Source of the DNA: JANQQJ01 sp046290575
GTDB taxonomy: Bacteria > Pseudomonadota > Alphaproteobacteria > SMXS01
Length of the DNA stretch: 64,000 bases
Assembly (NCBI GenBank): GCA_046290575.1
Contig: JBKAGX010000004.1
Location: forward strand, 62,001 to 126,000
Reading direction: 5' to 3'
Part shown: positions 8,375-16,548 of the stretch, one piece after another
Layout: each line of letters starts with the position of its first letter
Position numbering within the stretch: position 1 is the stretch's first letter
The notes under the pieces: model-generated
Told to the model about the DNA's origin: nothing
The model's input: only the letters and a program-made list of their open reading frames with translations
Database searches by the model: none
Position numbers and translations under genes: made by a program

Positions 8375-9961
8375 ATGGCAACTAGTGTCGCCAATGCTTT
8401 CGTCAAGAATTTCCTCGGGAATTCACCCGACTGGTACAAGATGACCATTATCGGCTTCCTGCTGATCAATCCGGTGATCTTGTTCACATTGGGGCCCGTG
8501 ACGACGGGTTGGGTGTTGGTGATTGAATTCATCTTCACTCTCGCCATGGCGCTGAAGTGTTATCCGTTGCAGCCTGGCGGATTGCTGGCGATTGAAGCGG
8601 TGGCCCTGGGGATGACCTCGCCCGGCATGGTCTATCATGAGATTGAAGCGGCGCTGCCGGTCATCCTGCTGTTGATGTTCATGGTGGCCGGTATCTTCTT
8701 CATGAAAGATCTGCTGCTCTTTATCTTCACCAAGATCCTGATCCGGGTTCAGAACAAGATTCTGCTGTCCCTGATGTTCTCGCTGGTGGGCGCTGTGCTT
8801 TCCGCTTTCCTCGATGCCTTGACGGTCACGGCTGTCGTGATCGCCATCGGGGTGGGGTTTTATTCGATTTTCCATCGGGTCGCGTCGGGGAAGCAGTTTC
8901 ACCATGACCATGACCATCAGGATGACAATCAGGTGCATGAGTTGCACCGCACTGACCTTGAGGAATTCCGGGCTTTCCTGCGCAGTCTTATGATGCACGC
9001 CGCTGTCGGCACGGCATTGGGCGGTGTCTGTACCCTGGTCGGCGAACCGCAGAACATTATCATTGGCGAGCGCGCCAGTTGGGACTTCATTGAGTTCTTC
9101 TTCCGCATGGCGCCCATATCGATGCCGGTGCTCGTCGCCGGCCTGATGACCGTCGTTTTGCTCGAGGTGATAAAGATCGTCGGCTATGGCGCGAAGATGC
9201 CCGAAACCGTCCGAGACATTCTGGTCGACTATGACGCTGTGCAGACCGAGCAGCGGACAGCGGCCGACGTCTCAAAACTCATCGCCCAGTCCGTGGTCGG
9301 CCTTTGGCTGGTCGTCGGTCTGCTGCTGCATCTGGCAGAGGTCGGGCTTATCGGACTGTCCGTCATTGTCTTGGCAACGACGTTCACCGGGATTACCGAG
9401 GAACACCAGATCGGCAAAGCGTTTGAGGAAGCGCTTCCTTTTACGGCTCTGCTGGTGGTGTTCTTCGCCATTGTTGCCGTTATCGGTGATCAGGGCCTGT
9501 TTACGCCGGTGATCACCGAGGTGCTGAAGATGGAAGGCACCGATCAGCTGGTCGCGTTCTACCTTGCCAATGGCGTGCTGTCGGCCATCAGCGACAATGT
9601 TTTCGTGGCGACGGTCTATATCAACCAGATCACAGAAGCGCTGCGCGACGGAATTATCACGCGCGACCAGTTTGACGTACTGGCGGTGGCGATCAACACC
9701 GGCACCAACATCCCCAGTGTCGCCACACCCAATGGGCAGGCGGCGTTCTTGTTCCTGCTGACGTCTGCATTGGCGCCGCTGATCCGGCTGTCCTACATGC
9801 GCATGGTTGTGATGGCGCTGCCCTATACGATTATCATGACGCTGACTGGTCTGGTCGCAGCCTATTATCTGCTGGGTCCGGTGACCGAGTATATGTATGA
9901 CGCGAATCTGATTACGCACCACAGTGAACTGCCTGGGCAGGAAAGCAGCGGCGGACACTAA
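8375..9961 (+). CDS. nhaB: Na+/H+ antiporter NhaB
   Basis: This is a polytopic inner-membrane antiporter of 528 residues, close to the usual NhaB length. It exchanges sodium for protons for pH and salt homeostasis. The N-terminus (FLGNSPDWYK), the segment SAFLDALTVTAVVIA, and the C-terminal NTGTNIPSVATPNGQAAFLF are characteristic of the family. A histidine-rich cytoplasmic stretch (FHHDHDHQDD) lies at about residues 175-184. The gene stands alone, followed by a possible terminator. Confidence 0.93.
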   Translation: MATSVANAFVKNFLGNSPDWYKMTIIGFLLINPVILFTLGPVTTGWVLVIEFIFTLAMALKCYPLQPGGLLAIEAVALGMTSPGMVYHEIEAALPVILLLMFMVAGIFFMKDLLLFIFTKILIRVQNKILLSLMFSLVGAVLSAFLDALTVTAVVIAIGVGFYSIFHRVASGKQFHHDHDHQDDNQVHELHRTDLEEFRAFLRSLMMHAAVGTALGGVCTLVGEPQNIIIGERASWDFIEFFFRMAPISMPVLVAGLMTVVLLEVIKIVGYGAKMPETVRDILVDYDAVQTEQRTAADVSKLIAQSVVGLWLVVGLLLHLAEVGLIGLSVIVLATTFTGITEEHQIGKAFEEALPFTALLVVFFAIVAVIGDQGLFTPVITEVLKMEGTDQLVAFYLANGVLSAISDNVFVATVYINQITEALRDGIITRDQFDVLAVAINTGTNIPSVATPNGQAAFLFLLTSALAPLIRLSYMRMVVMALPYTIIMTLTGLVAAYYLLGPVTEYMYDANLITHHSELPGQESSGGH

Positions 9962-10006
9962 CCATTTCGATGATTCTGCGCTCACAAGAATGTGAGGCGC
10001 CGTTTG

Positions 10007-10025
10007 ACAGGCTTGATGAGCCTGT
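10007..10025 (+). terminator. Possible terminator of nhaB
   Basis: A perfect 7-bp stem (ACAGGCT/AGCCTGT) with a 5-nt loop lies 46 nt after the nhaB stop. The following T run is short (TTTC), so intrinsic termination would be weak. Confidence 0.4.
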
Positions 10026-10156
10026 TTCGGGCTGCGTGATAGATTTCCCTTAGATCACAGTCGCTTTTAGGTGGGCCCACCGAGAGGGATTACCGTGATC
10101 CAGCTTTAATAAGTTTGAGCGGCATCGGTCGGAAAGCCCCTATCCACCTTTTCTGA

Positions 10157-10178
10157 TCCCGCTCTAGTCAAAGCGGGA
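10157..10178 (+). promoter_or_regulatory. Leader hairpin covering the cold-shock gene ribosome site
   Basis: TCCCGCT and AGCGGGA form a perfect 7-bp stem with an 8-nt loop. The only Shine-Dalgarno-like sequence before the GTG at 10186 is the GGGA in the 3' arm, seven bases from the start, so the stem would hide it. A further perfect 12-bp palindrome (GGTGGGCCCACC, 10070-10081) lies in the same roughly 160-nt leader. A temperature-sensitive RNA switch is an inference from the gene product. Confidence 0.4.
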
Positions 10179-10185
10179 AATGTAG

Positions 10186-10701
10186 GTGAGCGCCTTAGAA
10201 CCGATAGCGGACCAGGACTTCGTCGAATTGAAGGGCAGCGTCAAATGGTATGACGCGACCAAGGGTTACGGCTTCGTCATTCCAGAGGATGGTGGCGATG
10301 ATATCCTGCTGCATCATTCGGTCATGGCGGCTGCCGGCGTAACCTTTCTCCCCGAAGGCACCAGGATTCACTGCCGGGTGGCAGAGCGCGACCGGGGCAA
10401 GCAGGTGATCGGCGTTATCAGTTTTGATACCAGCGCTGCCCATCTCCGCCCGCCGCTGGACCCAGCAAGCGAGGAGACGGCCGCCGACAGTGACTTCGTG
10501 CCCTGCCAGGTAAAATGGTTCAACCGGGTGCGCGGGTACGGGTTCGTTTCCCAGGGTGAAACGTCGGAAGACATCTTCGTCCACATGGAAACCTTGCGAC
10601 GTGCAGGGATCATGCAGCTTCAGCAGGGAGACCGTGTCGACGTGAAGATCGGCCAGGGCAACAAGGGACTGCAGGCCGCCGCAATCCGTCTCTCGGATTA
10701 G
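10186..10701 (+). CDS. Double cold-shock-domain protein
   Basis: This 171-residue protein carries two cold-shock (S1-like OB) domains, at about residues 10-75 and 101-170. The first has KGYGFV (RNP1) and DILLHHS (RNP2); the second has RGYGFVS and DIFVHME. Tandem-domain CSPs of this size are common in alphaproteobacteria and bind single-stranded RNA or DNA. The GTG start follows the hairpin described separately. A DUF192 gene follows after 23 nt. Confidence 0.88.
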   Translation: MSALEPIADQDFVELKGSVKWYDATKGYGFVIPEDGGDDILLHHSVMAAAGVTFLPEGTRIHCRVAERDRGKQVIGVISFDTSAAHLRPPLDPASEETAADSDFVPCQVKWFNRVRGYGFVSQGETSEDIFVHMETLRRAGIMQLQQGDRVDVKIGQGNKGLQAAAIRLSD

Positions 10702-10724
10702 GCGTTTCTTTCTTCTATATTCTA

Positions 10725-11207
10725 ATGATGAACCTTTTCTTCATCCGCGGCCTGGCCGTTGTCGTCCTGCTCTTATTCACGGTGGTGCCGCTTGCAGCAG
10801 AGCCTGCTGCGCGGGCACTGGAGCCTCTTTCAATTGAAACGACCTCTGGCGGCGTGGTCGCGTTCGGTGTGGAAATCGCCGATACGCCTGAAAGCCGGCG
10901 TCTGGGCCTGATGTACCGGGAACAGCTCCCGGCGGATCAGGGCATGTTGTTTACATTCGATCGTGTTGAGCATGCGTCCTTCTGGATGAAGAACACACCG
11001 CTGCCTCTCGACATGATTTTCATCGAAGCCGATGGCCGGATCGTGAAGATAGCGCACCGAACGACGCCTTTCTCACGCAAGAACATCAAATCGGGTGTGC
11101 CGGTGGCGGCCGTGCTGGAAATCAATGCTGGCCTGTCCAACAGTCTGGGGATTGGCGAGGGCGATTTTGTCCGCCATCCATTCTTCGAACCGCTGACGCC
11201 TGAATAA
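10725..11207 (+). CDS. DUF192 family exported protein
   Basis: The 160-residue product has an N-terminal signal peptide (hydrophobic core to about residue 25, cleavage near PLAAEP). A DUF192 domain fills the rest: LGLMYREQLPADQGMLF, then SFWMKNTPLPLDMIFI. The biochemical role of the family is not established. It often follows a CspA-type gene in alphaproteobacteria, as here. ATG 10728 is an equally possible start. Confidence 0.85.
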   Translation: MMNLFFIRGLAVVVLLLFTVVPLAAEPAARALEPLSIETTSGGVVAFGVEIADTPESRRLGLMYREQLPADQGMLFTFDRVEHASFWMKNTPLPLDMIFIEADGRIVKIAHRTTPFSRKNIKSGVPVAAVLEINAGLSNSLGIGEGDFVRHPFFEPLTPE

Positions 11208-11293
11208 CAACTTTAAAGGGCCTGCCAACTGGGTTTGCCATGCGCGCTCGGTCGATGTCCCAGGCGTCGGCGTCCACCAGCAGGCAGGAACCA

Positions 11294-11986
11294 CTATTTC
11301 AGGTTCAGGACCAGCTCGTGCAGCGTACGGGCGCCGAACTTCTTTTTGATGGCCTGCAGGTGTCGGTCAACGGATCGCTCGTGGATGTTAAGCGTGCCTG
11401 CGATGTCGACGCGTCGGTTGCCCTTTTCCAGTTCGAGTAAGACGGTGCGTTCGCGAGCCGTTAGCCGTGCAAGGACGACTTCAGCTCTATGAGCGCGCCG
11501 GTATTGTGCTGCGATCAGTGGAAGTAGAATGGGGAGTGCGTCAGAAGCGATTTCAGGGTCGCCGACAGGCTCTACGCCGCCAAGGATAAGCGTAAAGCGT
11601 CCGCCCTCCATCTCTGGATAGGCTGCAACAAGACCCGCCTCCAGGCCGTGATGGGCTGCGTCAGCCATCATGGTCTTGGCTTCTGGAGTATCCTGCGGAA
11701 GGGCCGTCCAGGTCCGCACGCCTTCGCCTGCGAGTGAAAAGGCGTAAACCGGATCATGGTCGATGTAGTTCTGCTTTGTCCAGCGGTCGAGCCAGGCCTT
11801 TGGATAGTTGGAGGCGGCAGAGCCCTCATACCCGGGCGTCCCTAATTGTGCTCCACCGGGTGACCATTCGAAGCCGCAATAGTCATAGCCAAGGCGTTCC
11901 GCCAAATTCATGATGGCCCCGCCTAGATCGTCATAGGTTAGGCATGCCATCAGATCGCGGATGGTGATATCAACGAATCTACTCAA
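11294..11986 (-). CDS. LuxR-family quorum-sensing regulator
   Basis: This 230-residue regulator has an N-terminal acyl-homoserine-lactone-binding domain and a C-terminal LuxR helix-turn-helix (LTARERTVLLELEKG..., about 175-228). Against TraR numbering the ligand pocket keeps Trp57 (W65), Asp70 (D78), Pro71, Trp85 (W93) and Gly113 (G114), but Tyr61 is replaced by Trp69. It lies 70 nt downstream of the luxI-type gene on the same strand, with a perfect inverted repeat in between. It is very likely the cognate receptor. Confidence 0.9.
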   Translation of the reverse strand: MSRFVDITIRDLMACLTYDDLGGAIMNLAERLGYDYCGFEWSPGGAQLGTPGYEGSAASNYPKAWLDRWTKQNYIDHDPVYAFSLAGEGVRTWTALPQDTPEAKTMMADAAHHGLEAGLVAAYPEMEGGRFTLILGGVEPVGDPEIASDALPILLPLIAAQYRRAHRAEVVLARLTARERTVLLELEKGNRRVDIAGTLNIHERSVDRHLQAIKKKFGARTLHELVLNLK

Positions 11987-12028
11987 AGCCTATCCACACG
12001 CGGCCAACTTCGTTTGTCAGTTCGGAGC

Positions 12029-12043
12029 TTGTACAGTGTACAA
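12029..12043. promoter_or_regulatory. lux-box-like inverted repeat before luxR
   Basis: TTGTACAGTGTACAA is a perfect inverted repeat of two 7-bp arms about one base. It lies between the luxI stop and the luxR start, 42 nt upstream of the latter. LuxR-type operators are imperfect or perfect 18-20 bp dyads of this kind. Its place suggests control of luxR by LuxR itself. Confidence 0.55.
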
Positions 12044-12056
12044 TCCTTGTTCGCAA

Positions 12057-12692
12057 CTAGATCGCGAGTGGCATGCCTTCTGCCACCACCAGAAGAGACC
12101 GGTCAAACCCTGTGCCTCTTTCAATGGCCGCGACCTGCTCAGCGGTGACATTGATGGCATAAGGCAGCAGGTCAACGCTGCCGGGCCATTCGCTTCGGGG
12201 GCCGAGAGGGTTTATCATCAGTCCGCGCCTTTCCCAACGCGGCATATCGTCCGCACCCGAGACCATCAACAACTGGCAAATGCCGCGCAGTCTGGCAAAC
12301 TGGATCCCGCTACAGATAATAGCAGATACGATTTGCGACCTTTTTTCGGGTGGTAGCGACGGATCCATATGGGCTCGGCTTGATTCCCAGATATTGGGCG
12401 CCACCGGTGGGCTTTTAACGCATAGCTGTGACCAGACGACGCTGATCATGGTCGGACCGGTGGAAGGGTTTTGTCGCTGGGCACCCACTAACCGATCGTC
12501 GTCCATGACCAGAAGATACACGGTATCTGGGCCATCAAACGCATCGATTTCAAGTCGGTTTTCATGGTCGGCGTTAGGGATGTTCCACTTCAGGACTTCA
12601 ACAAAAGCCTCATAGCGTTGGCGAAACATTTCATGAAGTAGGGGGGCAAAGCGGTCGCGGTCCTTGGGGAAAACGGGGTGTACTTTCAGCAT
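12057..12692 (-). CDS. Acyl-homoserine-lactone synthase (LuxI family)
   Basis: This 211-residue enzyme makes N-acyl homoserine lactone from S-adenosylmethionine and an acyl carrier. The conserved LuxI residues are all present: Arg26, Phe30 and Trp36 in MFRQRYEAF...KW, Glu48/Asp50/Asp53 in LEIDAFD, Arg73 in GAQRQNPS, and Glu103/Arg106 in WESSR. The ATG at 12692 is chosen for AGAGG six bases upstream. A hairpin lies just before that site. The gene precedes luxR in one transcription direction. Confidence 0.9.
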   Translation of the reverse strand: MLKVHPVFPKDRDRFAPLLHEMFRQRYEAFVEVLKWNIPNADHENRLEIDAFDGPDTVYLLVMDDDRLVGAQRQNPSTGPTMISVVWSQLCVKSPPVAPNIWESSRAHMDPSLPPEKRSQIVSAIICSGIQFARLRGICQLLMVSGADDMPRWERRGLMINPLGPRSEWPGSVDLLPYAINVTAEQVAAIERGTGFDRSLLVVAEGMPLAI

Positions 12693-12704
12693 CGGAGGCC
12701 TCTC

Positions 12705-12720
12705 TTTGCGCACGCGCAAA
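12705..12720 (-). promoter_or_regulatory. Leader hairpin before luxI-type gene
   Basis: TTTGCGC and GCGCAAA form a perfect 7-bp stem around two bases. The hairpin ends one base upstream of the AGAGG ribosome site of the synthase gene, so it could affect ribosome loading or mRNA stability. Confidence 0.4.
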
Positions 12721-12748
12721 GGTTGCCGACACCGTAGCCCCCGGCGCG

Positions 12749-12786
12749 ACTATAGTTGAGCGAAGGGAATTTGTGTACCCGCGTAC
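12749..12786 (-). promoter_or_regulatory. Putative LuxR-dependent promoter of luxI-type gene
   Basis: On the - strand, GTAC-N4-GTAC (12775-12786) is followed about 20 nt downstream by TATAGT (12749-12754), a -10-like hexamer. The dyad centre falls about 40 bp before the expected transcription start, the usual place for a LuxR activator site. No good -35 is present, which is normal for activated promoters. The spacer differs from the 3-base one in the luxR upstream repeat. Confidence 0.35.
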
Positions 12787-12861
12787 CTTCATCGCCAAAC
12801 TTGGCCTCGCTGCCAAACTTGCGCTTGCTGGATGCCCTCCGACCCCTTAGTTTCCGCCGCT

Positions 12862-12938
<77 letters not shown>

Positions 12939-12976
12939 GAATTTTCCTGTTTTTGACCAGTATTGAGGTCGAGACC

Positions 12977-13279
12977 ATGCGTGCAAAAATCTACCGTCCG
13001 GCCAAAACCGCCATGCAGTCAGGCACACGGAACACAAAGAAGTGGTTGCTGGAGTTTGAGCGTGCCGTACCGCGCCGTGTCGATTCCCTGATGGGCTGGT
13101 CCGGTTCGACCGATACCAGCCGCCAGGTTCGTTTGAGCTTTGACAGCAAGGACGAAGCCATCGGCTATGCGGCGCGCAATGGCCTGGACTATGTTGTTCA
13201 GGAGCCGCGTCAACGGGTCAGAAATCTGAAGTCCTATGCGGACAATTTTCGCTACGATACGCCCGAACAGGCGGATTGA
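12977..13279 (+). CDS. NADH dehydrogenase accessory subunit (NDUFS4-like)
   Basis: This is a protein of about 100 residues of the 'ETC complex I subunit' family (mitochondrial NDUFS4, 18 kDa). The start MRAKIYRPAKTAMQSG, the segment WLLEFE, GWSGSTDTSRQVRLSF and the end FRYDTP fit the family. It stabilises the NADH-oxidising arm of complex I and is typical of alphaproteobacteria and mitochondria. An ATG at 12977 gives the usual N-terminus; an upstream ATG at 12953 is less likely. It lies between two tRNA genes. Confidence 0.9.
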   Translation: MRAKIYRPAKTAMQSGTRNTKKWLLEFERAVPRRVDSLMGWSGSTDTSRQVRLSFDSKDEAIGYAARNGLDYVVQEPRQRVRNLKSYADNFRYDTPEQAD

Positions 13280-13285
13280 GGGCAG

Positions 13286-13362
13286 GACCCCGTAGCTCAG
13301 CTGGATAGAGCAGTGGCCTTCTAAGCCACCGGTCGCAGGTTCGAATCCTGCCGGGGTCGCCA
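13286..13362 (+). tRNA. tRNA-Arg (TCT)
   Basis: This is a 77-nt cloverleaf with acceptor GACCCCG/CGGGGTC, anticodon loop CTTCTAA (anticodon TCT), T-arm GGTTCGAATCC and encoded CCA. It starts 6 nt after the complex I subunit gene. Confidence 0.96.
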
Positions 13363-13377
13363 TCAAGGGGATCAAAT

Positions 13378-13923
13378 ATGCCACAGGGTACAGAAGACAT
13401 GCATTTGGCCTATGTCACTCTAAGTGGCCCAGACCGGGTGGGGTTGATCTCGGCCGTGACCGCGGCGCTGTTCGATCTGGGTGCCAATCTCGCCGATACG
13501 AATTTCGCTGTTCTGGGAACGGGCTTCGAGTTCAATGCCGTCTGTGAGTTGCAGAACGATATTGGTCTCGACGACATCGAGGCAGGCCTTGCCGGGTTGG
13601 ACGAGTTGTCTGACGCTGACATCGTGGTCGAACCCTTTGAACACGCTGTTACGCCGGCAGACAACGCCCGCATAACGCATGTGATTGATGTCACCGGCGG
13701 GGACAGGCCTGGCCTGATCGCGCGGGTCACCGAGGCGTTTCTGGCATTCGATGCCAACATTGTACGGATGAACTCCGCGCGGCAACCGGGTTCGGGCGGG
13801 ACCGCCGATTATGTGACGCGTTTCGAGGTCAGCATTCCGGCAGAACGCGCGGAACAGTGTCTGGCGGCGGTCAGCAATTCCGCGAACCAGCTTTCCCTGA
13901 CCTGCAACTGGAGACTGGCATAG
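13378..13923 (+). CDS. ACT-domain regulator, GcvR-like
   Basis: This 181-residue protein consists of two ACT domains (about residues 9-85 and 97-178). Each has the glycine turn that binds amino acids (GPDRVGLI and GGDRPGLIARV). The layout matches the glycine cleavage repressor GcvR and relatives. The substrate is not evident, and no gcv gene is near. The ATG start has AGGGG upstream. Confidence 0.78.
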   Translation: MPQGTEDMHLAYVTLSGPDRVGLISAVTAALFDLGANLADTNFAVLGTGFEFNAVCELQNDIGLDDIEAGLAGLDELSDADIVVEPFEHAVTPADNARITHVIDVTGGDRPGLIARVTEAFLAFDANIVRMNSARQPGSGGTADYVTRFEVSIPAERAEQCLAAVSNSANQLSLTCNWRLA

Positions 13924-13948
13924 GCCCCGGAAATCAACAGATGATACT

Positions 13949-14569
13949 CTAGGTCTGCGATTTCATCTTTTCGATTTTGGTCAGCATGGCATCGACAAGG
14001 CCACTCATGCCCTTGTCGCTGACCACGGCGGCGAATTCTTCGCGAGTCGTAATCATCATGCTGAAGGTCTCAAGCTGCAGATTGATGATCTTGAGGCCAT
14101 TATCAAATCGGCGTAGGCGCCAGCGGACATCGAACTTCTCCCCGGCGCCGGTCACTTCGGCATCGACGAAAATGTCGCGTTTACCGGCCGGCAGTTGCGA
14201 TGTCACCACCTGGCTCACCAGTTCTTCGGATGTGAGGCGAGAGGTCACTGTGTAGAGCAGGTAGTCGTCAAAGACGTCTAGATAGGCGCTGCGCTCCTCG
14301 GGCGAGGCAGTGCGCCAATGGCGCCCCAGCGCCAGGCGCGCCAGATAATCCAGATTGAGGGCGTCCCGCATCATGTCCCGGAAGGCTTCTGCCTGTGCCT
14401 CATCCGTCGTGTTCGGATCATTCAGAACCGCAATGGCCTCGTCACCCAGAGTCTGAATCATCGAACCGGCTTCGGCCAGGTCTTCAGGCGTGGCTTCAGC
14501 ATGCGCGGCAGGCGCATTGACGGTCAGCAGGCCGATCAGGATAAGGGGCGCGATAAGAGATTTCATCAA
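13949..14569 (-). CDS. mlaC: MlaC/Ttg2D family phospholipid-binding protein
   Basis: This 206-residue periplasmic protein has a signal peptide (to about residue 24, AHAEA). The MlaC fold carries phospholipid between the outer-membrane MlaA and the inner-membrane MlaFEDB complex. ALNLDYLARLALGRHWRTAS and the end with TREEFAAVV are typical. The other mla genes are not in the window. A stand-alone mlaC-like gene also occurs beside hopanoid genes (HpnM), so the precise subgroup is open. Confidence 0.82.
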   Translation of the reverse strand: MMKSLIAPLILIGLLTVNAPAAHAEATPEDLAEAGSMIQTLGDEAIAVLNDPNTTDEAQAEAFRDMMRDALNLDYLARLALGRHWRTASPEERSAYLDVFDDYLLYTVTSRLTSEELVSQVVTSQLPAGKRDIFVDAEVTGAGEKFDVRWRLRRFDNGLKIINLQLETFSMMITTREEFAAVVSDKGMSGLVDAMLTKIEKMKSQT

Positions 14570-14653
14570 GGACTGTCTCCAGAAGCCGTTGGGGGCAGGT
14601 GATACGGCATGGTCAGAAGATAGTGGGTTCCAGGCCGTGCTTCAAAGGGGAAG

Positions 14654-15073
14654 CTATTGTACATCCGTGTCGGCGGCCTGAGATGCGCCGGTTTCGGCCA
14701 TCAGATAGGCCAGCAGGGCGGCCCGTTCCGCCGGTTTGCGCACGCCGATGAACGCCATGTTCGTGCCGGGAAGAAATTTCCGCGGTGACTCCAGATAGCC
14801 ATCGACCGATTCTGCATCCCAGATGATGCCCGATTCCTTCATGGCTTTTGAATAGCGTGAGAAGCCGTCCGCTGTCGCTGCCGCGCGGCCAAACAATCCC
14901 CATAGATTGGGACCCACCTTATGGCGTTCGCCTTCGCCCAAAGTGTGGCAGGCCATGCATTTGCGATAGGCTTTCTTGCCATCCGCAAGACGGTCTGAGT
15001 CCTGCGCCTGGGCGGGAAAGGCCGTGCTTGCGACGGCAAGCGCGCAACAGGCAAGAAGTGTTCGAAGCATCAC
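14654..15073 (-). CDS. Class I c-type cytochrome
   Basis: This 139-residue periplasmic protein has a signal peptide (to about residue 23, AQAQ), one haem-binding CMACH motif, and the axial methionine in LPGTNMAF. The order KVGPNLWGLFGR after the haem motif fits the cytochrome c2/c550 type, an electron carrier. The start overlaps the stop of the Na+/alanine symporter gene by 4 nt, so the two are translationally coupled, although no functional link is obvious. Confidence 0.9.
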   Translation of the reverse strand: MMLRTLLACCALAVASTAFPAQAQDSDRLADGKKAYRKCMACHTLGEGERHKVGPNLWGLFGRAAATADGFSRYSKAMKESGIIWDAESVDGYLESPRKFLPGTNMAFIGVRKPAERAALLAYLMAETGASQAADTDVQ

Positions 15074-16548
15074 TCCGCAGCTCCGCGAACTGTACGTGCC
15101 TTGGTTGGTTTGATCTCGCCGCTCTTCAGTCGCCGCATATAGGATTCAAGGTCGGCCCGAACTTCCGGCATCAGGATGTAGAGGCCGATGATGTTGACAA
15201 AGCTCATGGCGAAGATCATCGCGTCTGAGAAGTCGATGACCGAGCCCAGCTGCATCGCCGCACCGATGACAACGAAAGCCAAAAAGATGGCCTTGTAGGT
15301 CAGGTCCATGGCGCGTGAGTCACCGAAAAGATAGGTCCAAGATTTCAGGCCGTAATAAGACCAGGTGATCATGGTCGAAAAAGCGAACAGGACGACCGCA
15401 AGCACCAGAATGTACTGGAAGCCGGGCAGGACATGCGAAAATGCCTGAGATGTCATCGCAATGCCTTCAAGATCGGTCTGCAGATAGGTGCCGGTGATGA
15501 TGACCACCAGCGCCGTGATGGTGCAGACGACGACCGTATCGATAAAGGGTTCCAGCAGCGCGACCAATCCTTCGGTTACAGGTTCGTCGGTCTGCACCGC
15601 TGAGTGGGCGATGGCTGCGGATCCCACACCGGCTTCATTGGAAAATGCGGCCCGCTGAATGCCCTGGATCAGGACGCCGACGATACCGCCGACAACACCC
15701 TCGGGGGAGAACGCGCCGACGATAATCAGCTCGATAGCCCGGGGAACTTCCGGAATATGCAGCAGAATAATGATCAGCGCCCCAAGGACATAGATGCCGC
15801 ACATGAACGGGACCAGCAACCGCGTGACACTGGCGATGCTGCGGATGCCGCCGATGATGACGAAACCAACCAGCGCGGCAACGACGGCGCCGAACAGCCA
15901 ACCATAATTAGCATCGTCTGCCAGCCCGAACAGGCCTTCCAGAACCGCGTGATCAAACTGGTGATAGGCCTGGTTGGCCTGGAACATATTGCCGCCGCCG
16001 AAAGATCCGCCGATGCACATGACTGCAAACAGAACCGCGAGGACCCGGCCCAGATTGGGCCAGCCGCGATTGGCTAGACCATCGCGCAAATAGTACATCG
16101 GGCCGCCAGAGACGGATCCGTCATCATTGATCTTGCGGTATTTGACGCCCAGTGTGCACTCAACGAATTTTGAGGACATGCCCAGCAGGCCGACCAGGAT
16201 CATCCAGAAGGTCGCGCCGGGGCCGCCCAATCCGATGGCGACCGCCACGCCGGCGATATTGCCCAGACCGACGGTGCCAGACAGCGCGGCGGACAGCGCC
16301 TGAAAATGGGTGACCTCGCCATCGTGGCTTGGGTCGTGATAGTCGCCGCGAACAATCTTTAGAGACTGCTTGAAGCCGCGGATATTGATGAACCGGTTAT
16401 AGAGCGTGAAGATCGTCGCGCCGATCACGAGCCAGACCAATACGATCGGCAAGCCGACACCATTGACGTCGACGGCGGCAAAGACAGCCGAGGTCACCGC
16501 GTCTGTAAACGGGGCAACGGCATTATTGATCTGCTCATCAATTGTCAT
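15070..16548 (-). CDS. Sodium:alanine (AGCS family) symporter
   Basis: This 492-residue polytopic inner-membrane carrier takes up alanine or glycine with sodium. The family signature SGTVGLGNIAGVAVAI follows the first helices, and the C-terminal half has FSTMITWSYYGLKSW. It overlaps the upstream universal stress protein gene and the downstream cytochrome c gene by 4 nt each, making a tightly coupled run. Specificity between alanine and glycine cannot be read. Confidence 0.92.
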   Translation of the reverse strand: MTIDEQINNAVAPFTDAVTSAVFAAVDVNGVGLPIVLVWLVIGATIFTLYNRFINIRGFKQSLKIVRGDYHDPSHDGEVTHFQALSAALSGTVGLGNIAGVAVAIGLGGPGATFWMILVGLLGMSSKFVECTLGVKYRKINDDGSVSGGPMYYLRDGLANRGWPNLGRVLAVLFAVMCIGGSFGGGNMFQANQAYHQFDHAVLEGLFGLADDANYGWLFGAVVAALVGFVIIGGIRSIASVTRLLVPFMCGIYVLGALIIILLHIPEVPRAIELIIVGAFSPEGVVGGIVGVLIQGIQRAAFSNEAGVGSAAIAHSAVQTDEPVTEGLVALLEPFIDTVVVCTITALVVIITGTYLQTDLEGIAMTSQAFSHVLPGFQYILVLAVVLFAFSTMITWSYYGLKSWTYLFGDSRAMDLTYKAIFLAFVVIGAAMQLGSVIDFSDAMIFAMSFVNIIGLYILMPEVRADLESYMRRLKSGEIKPTKARTVRGAAE

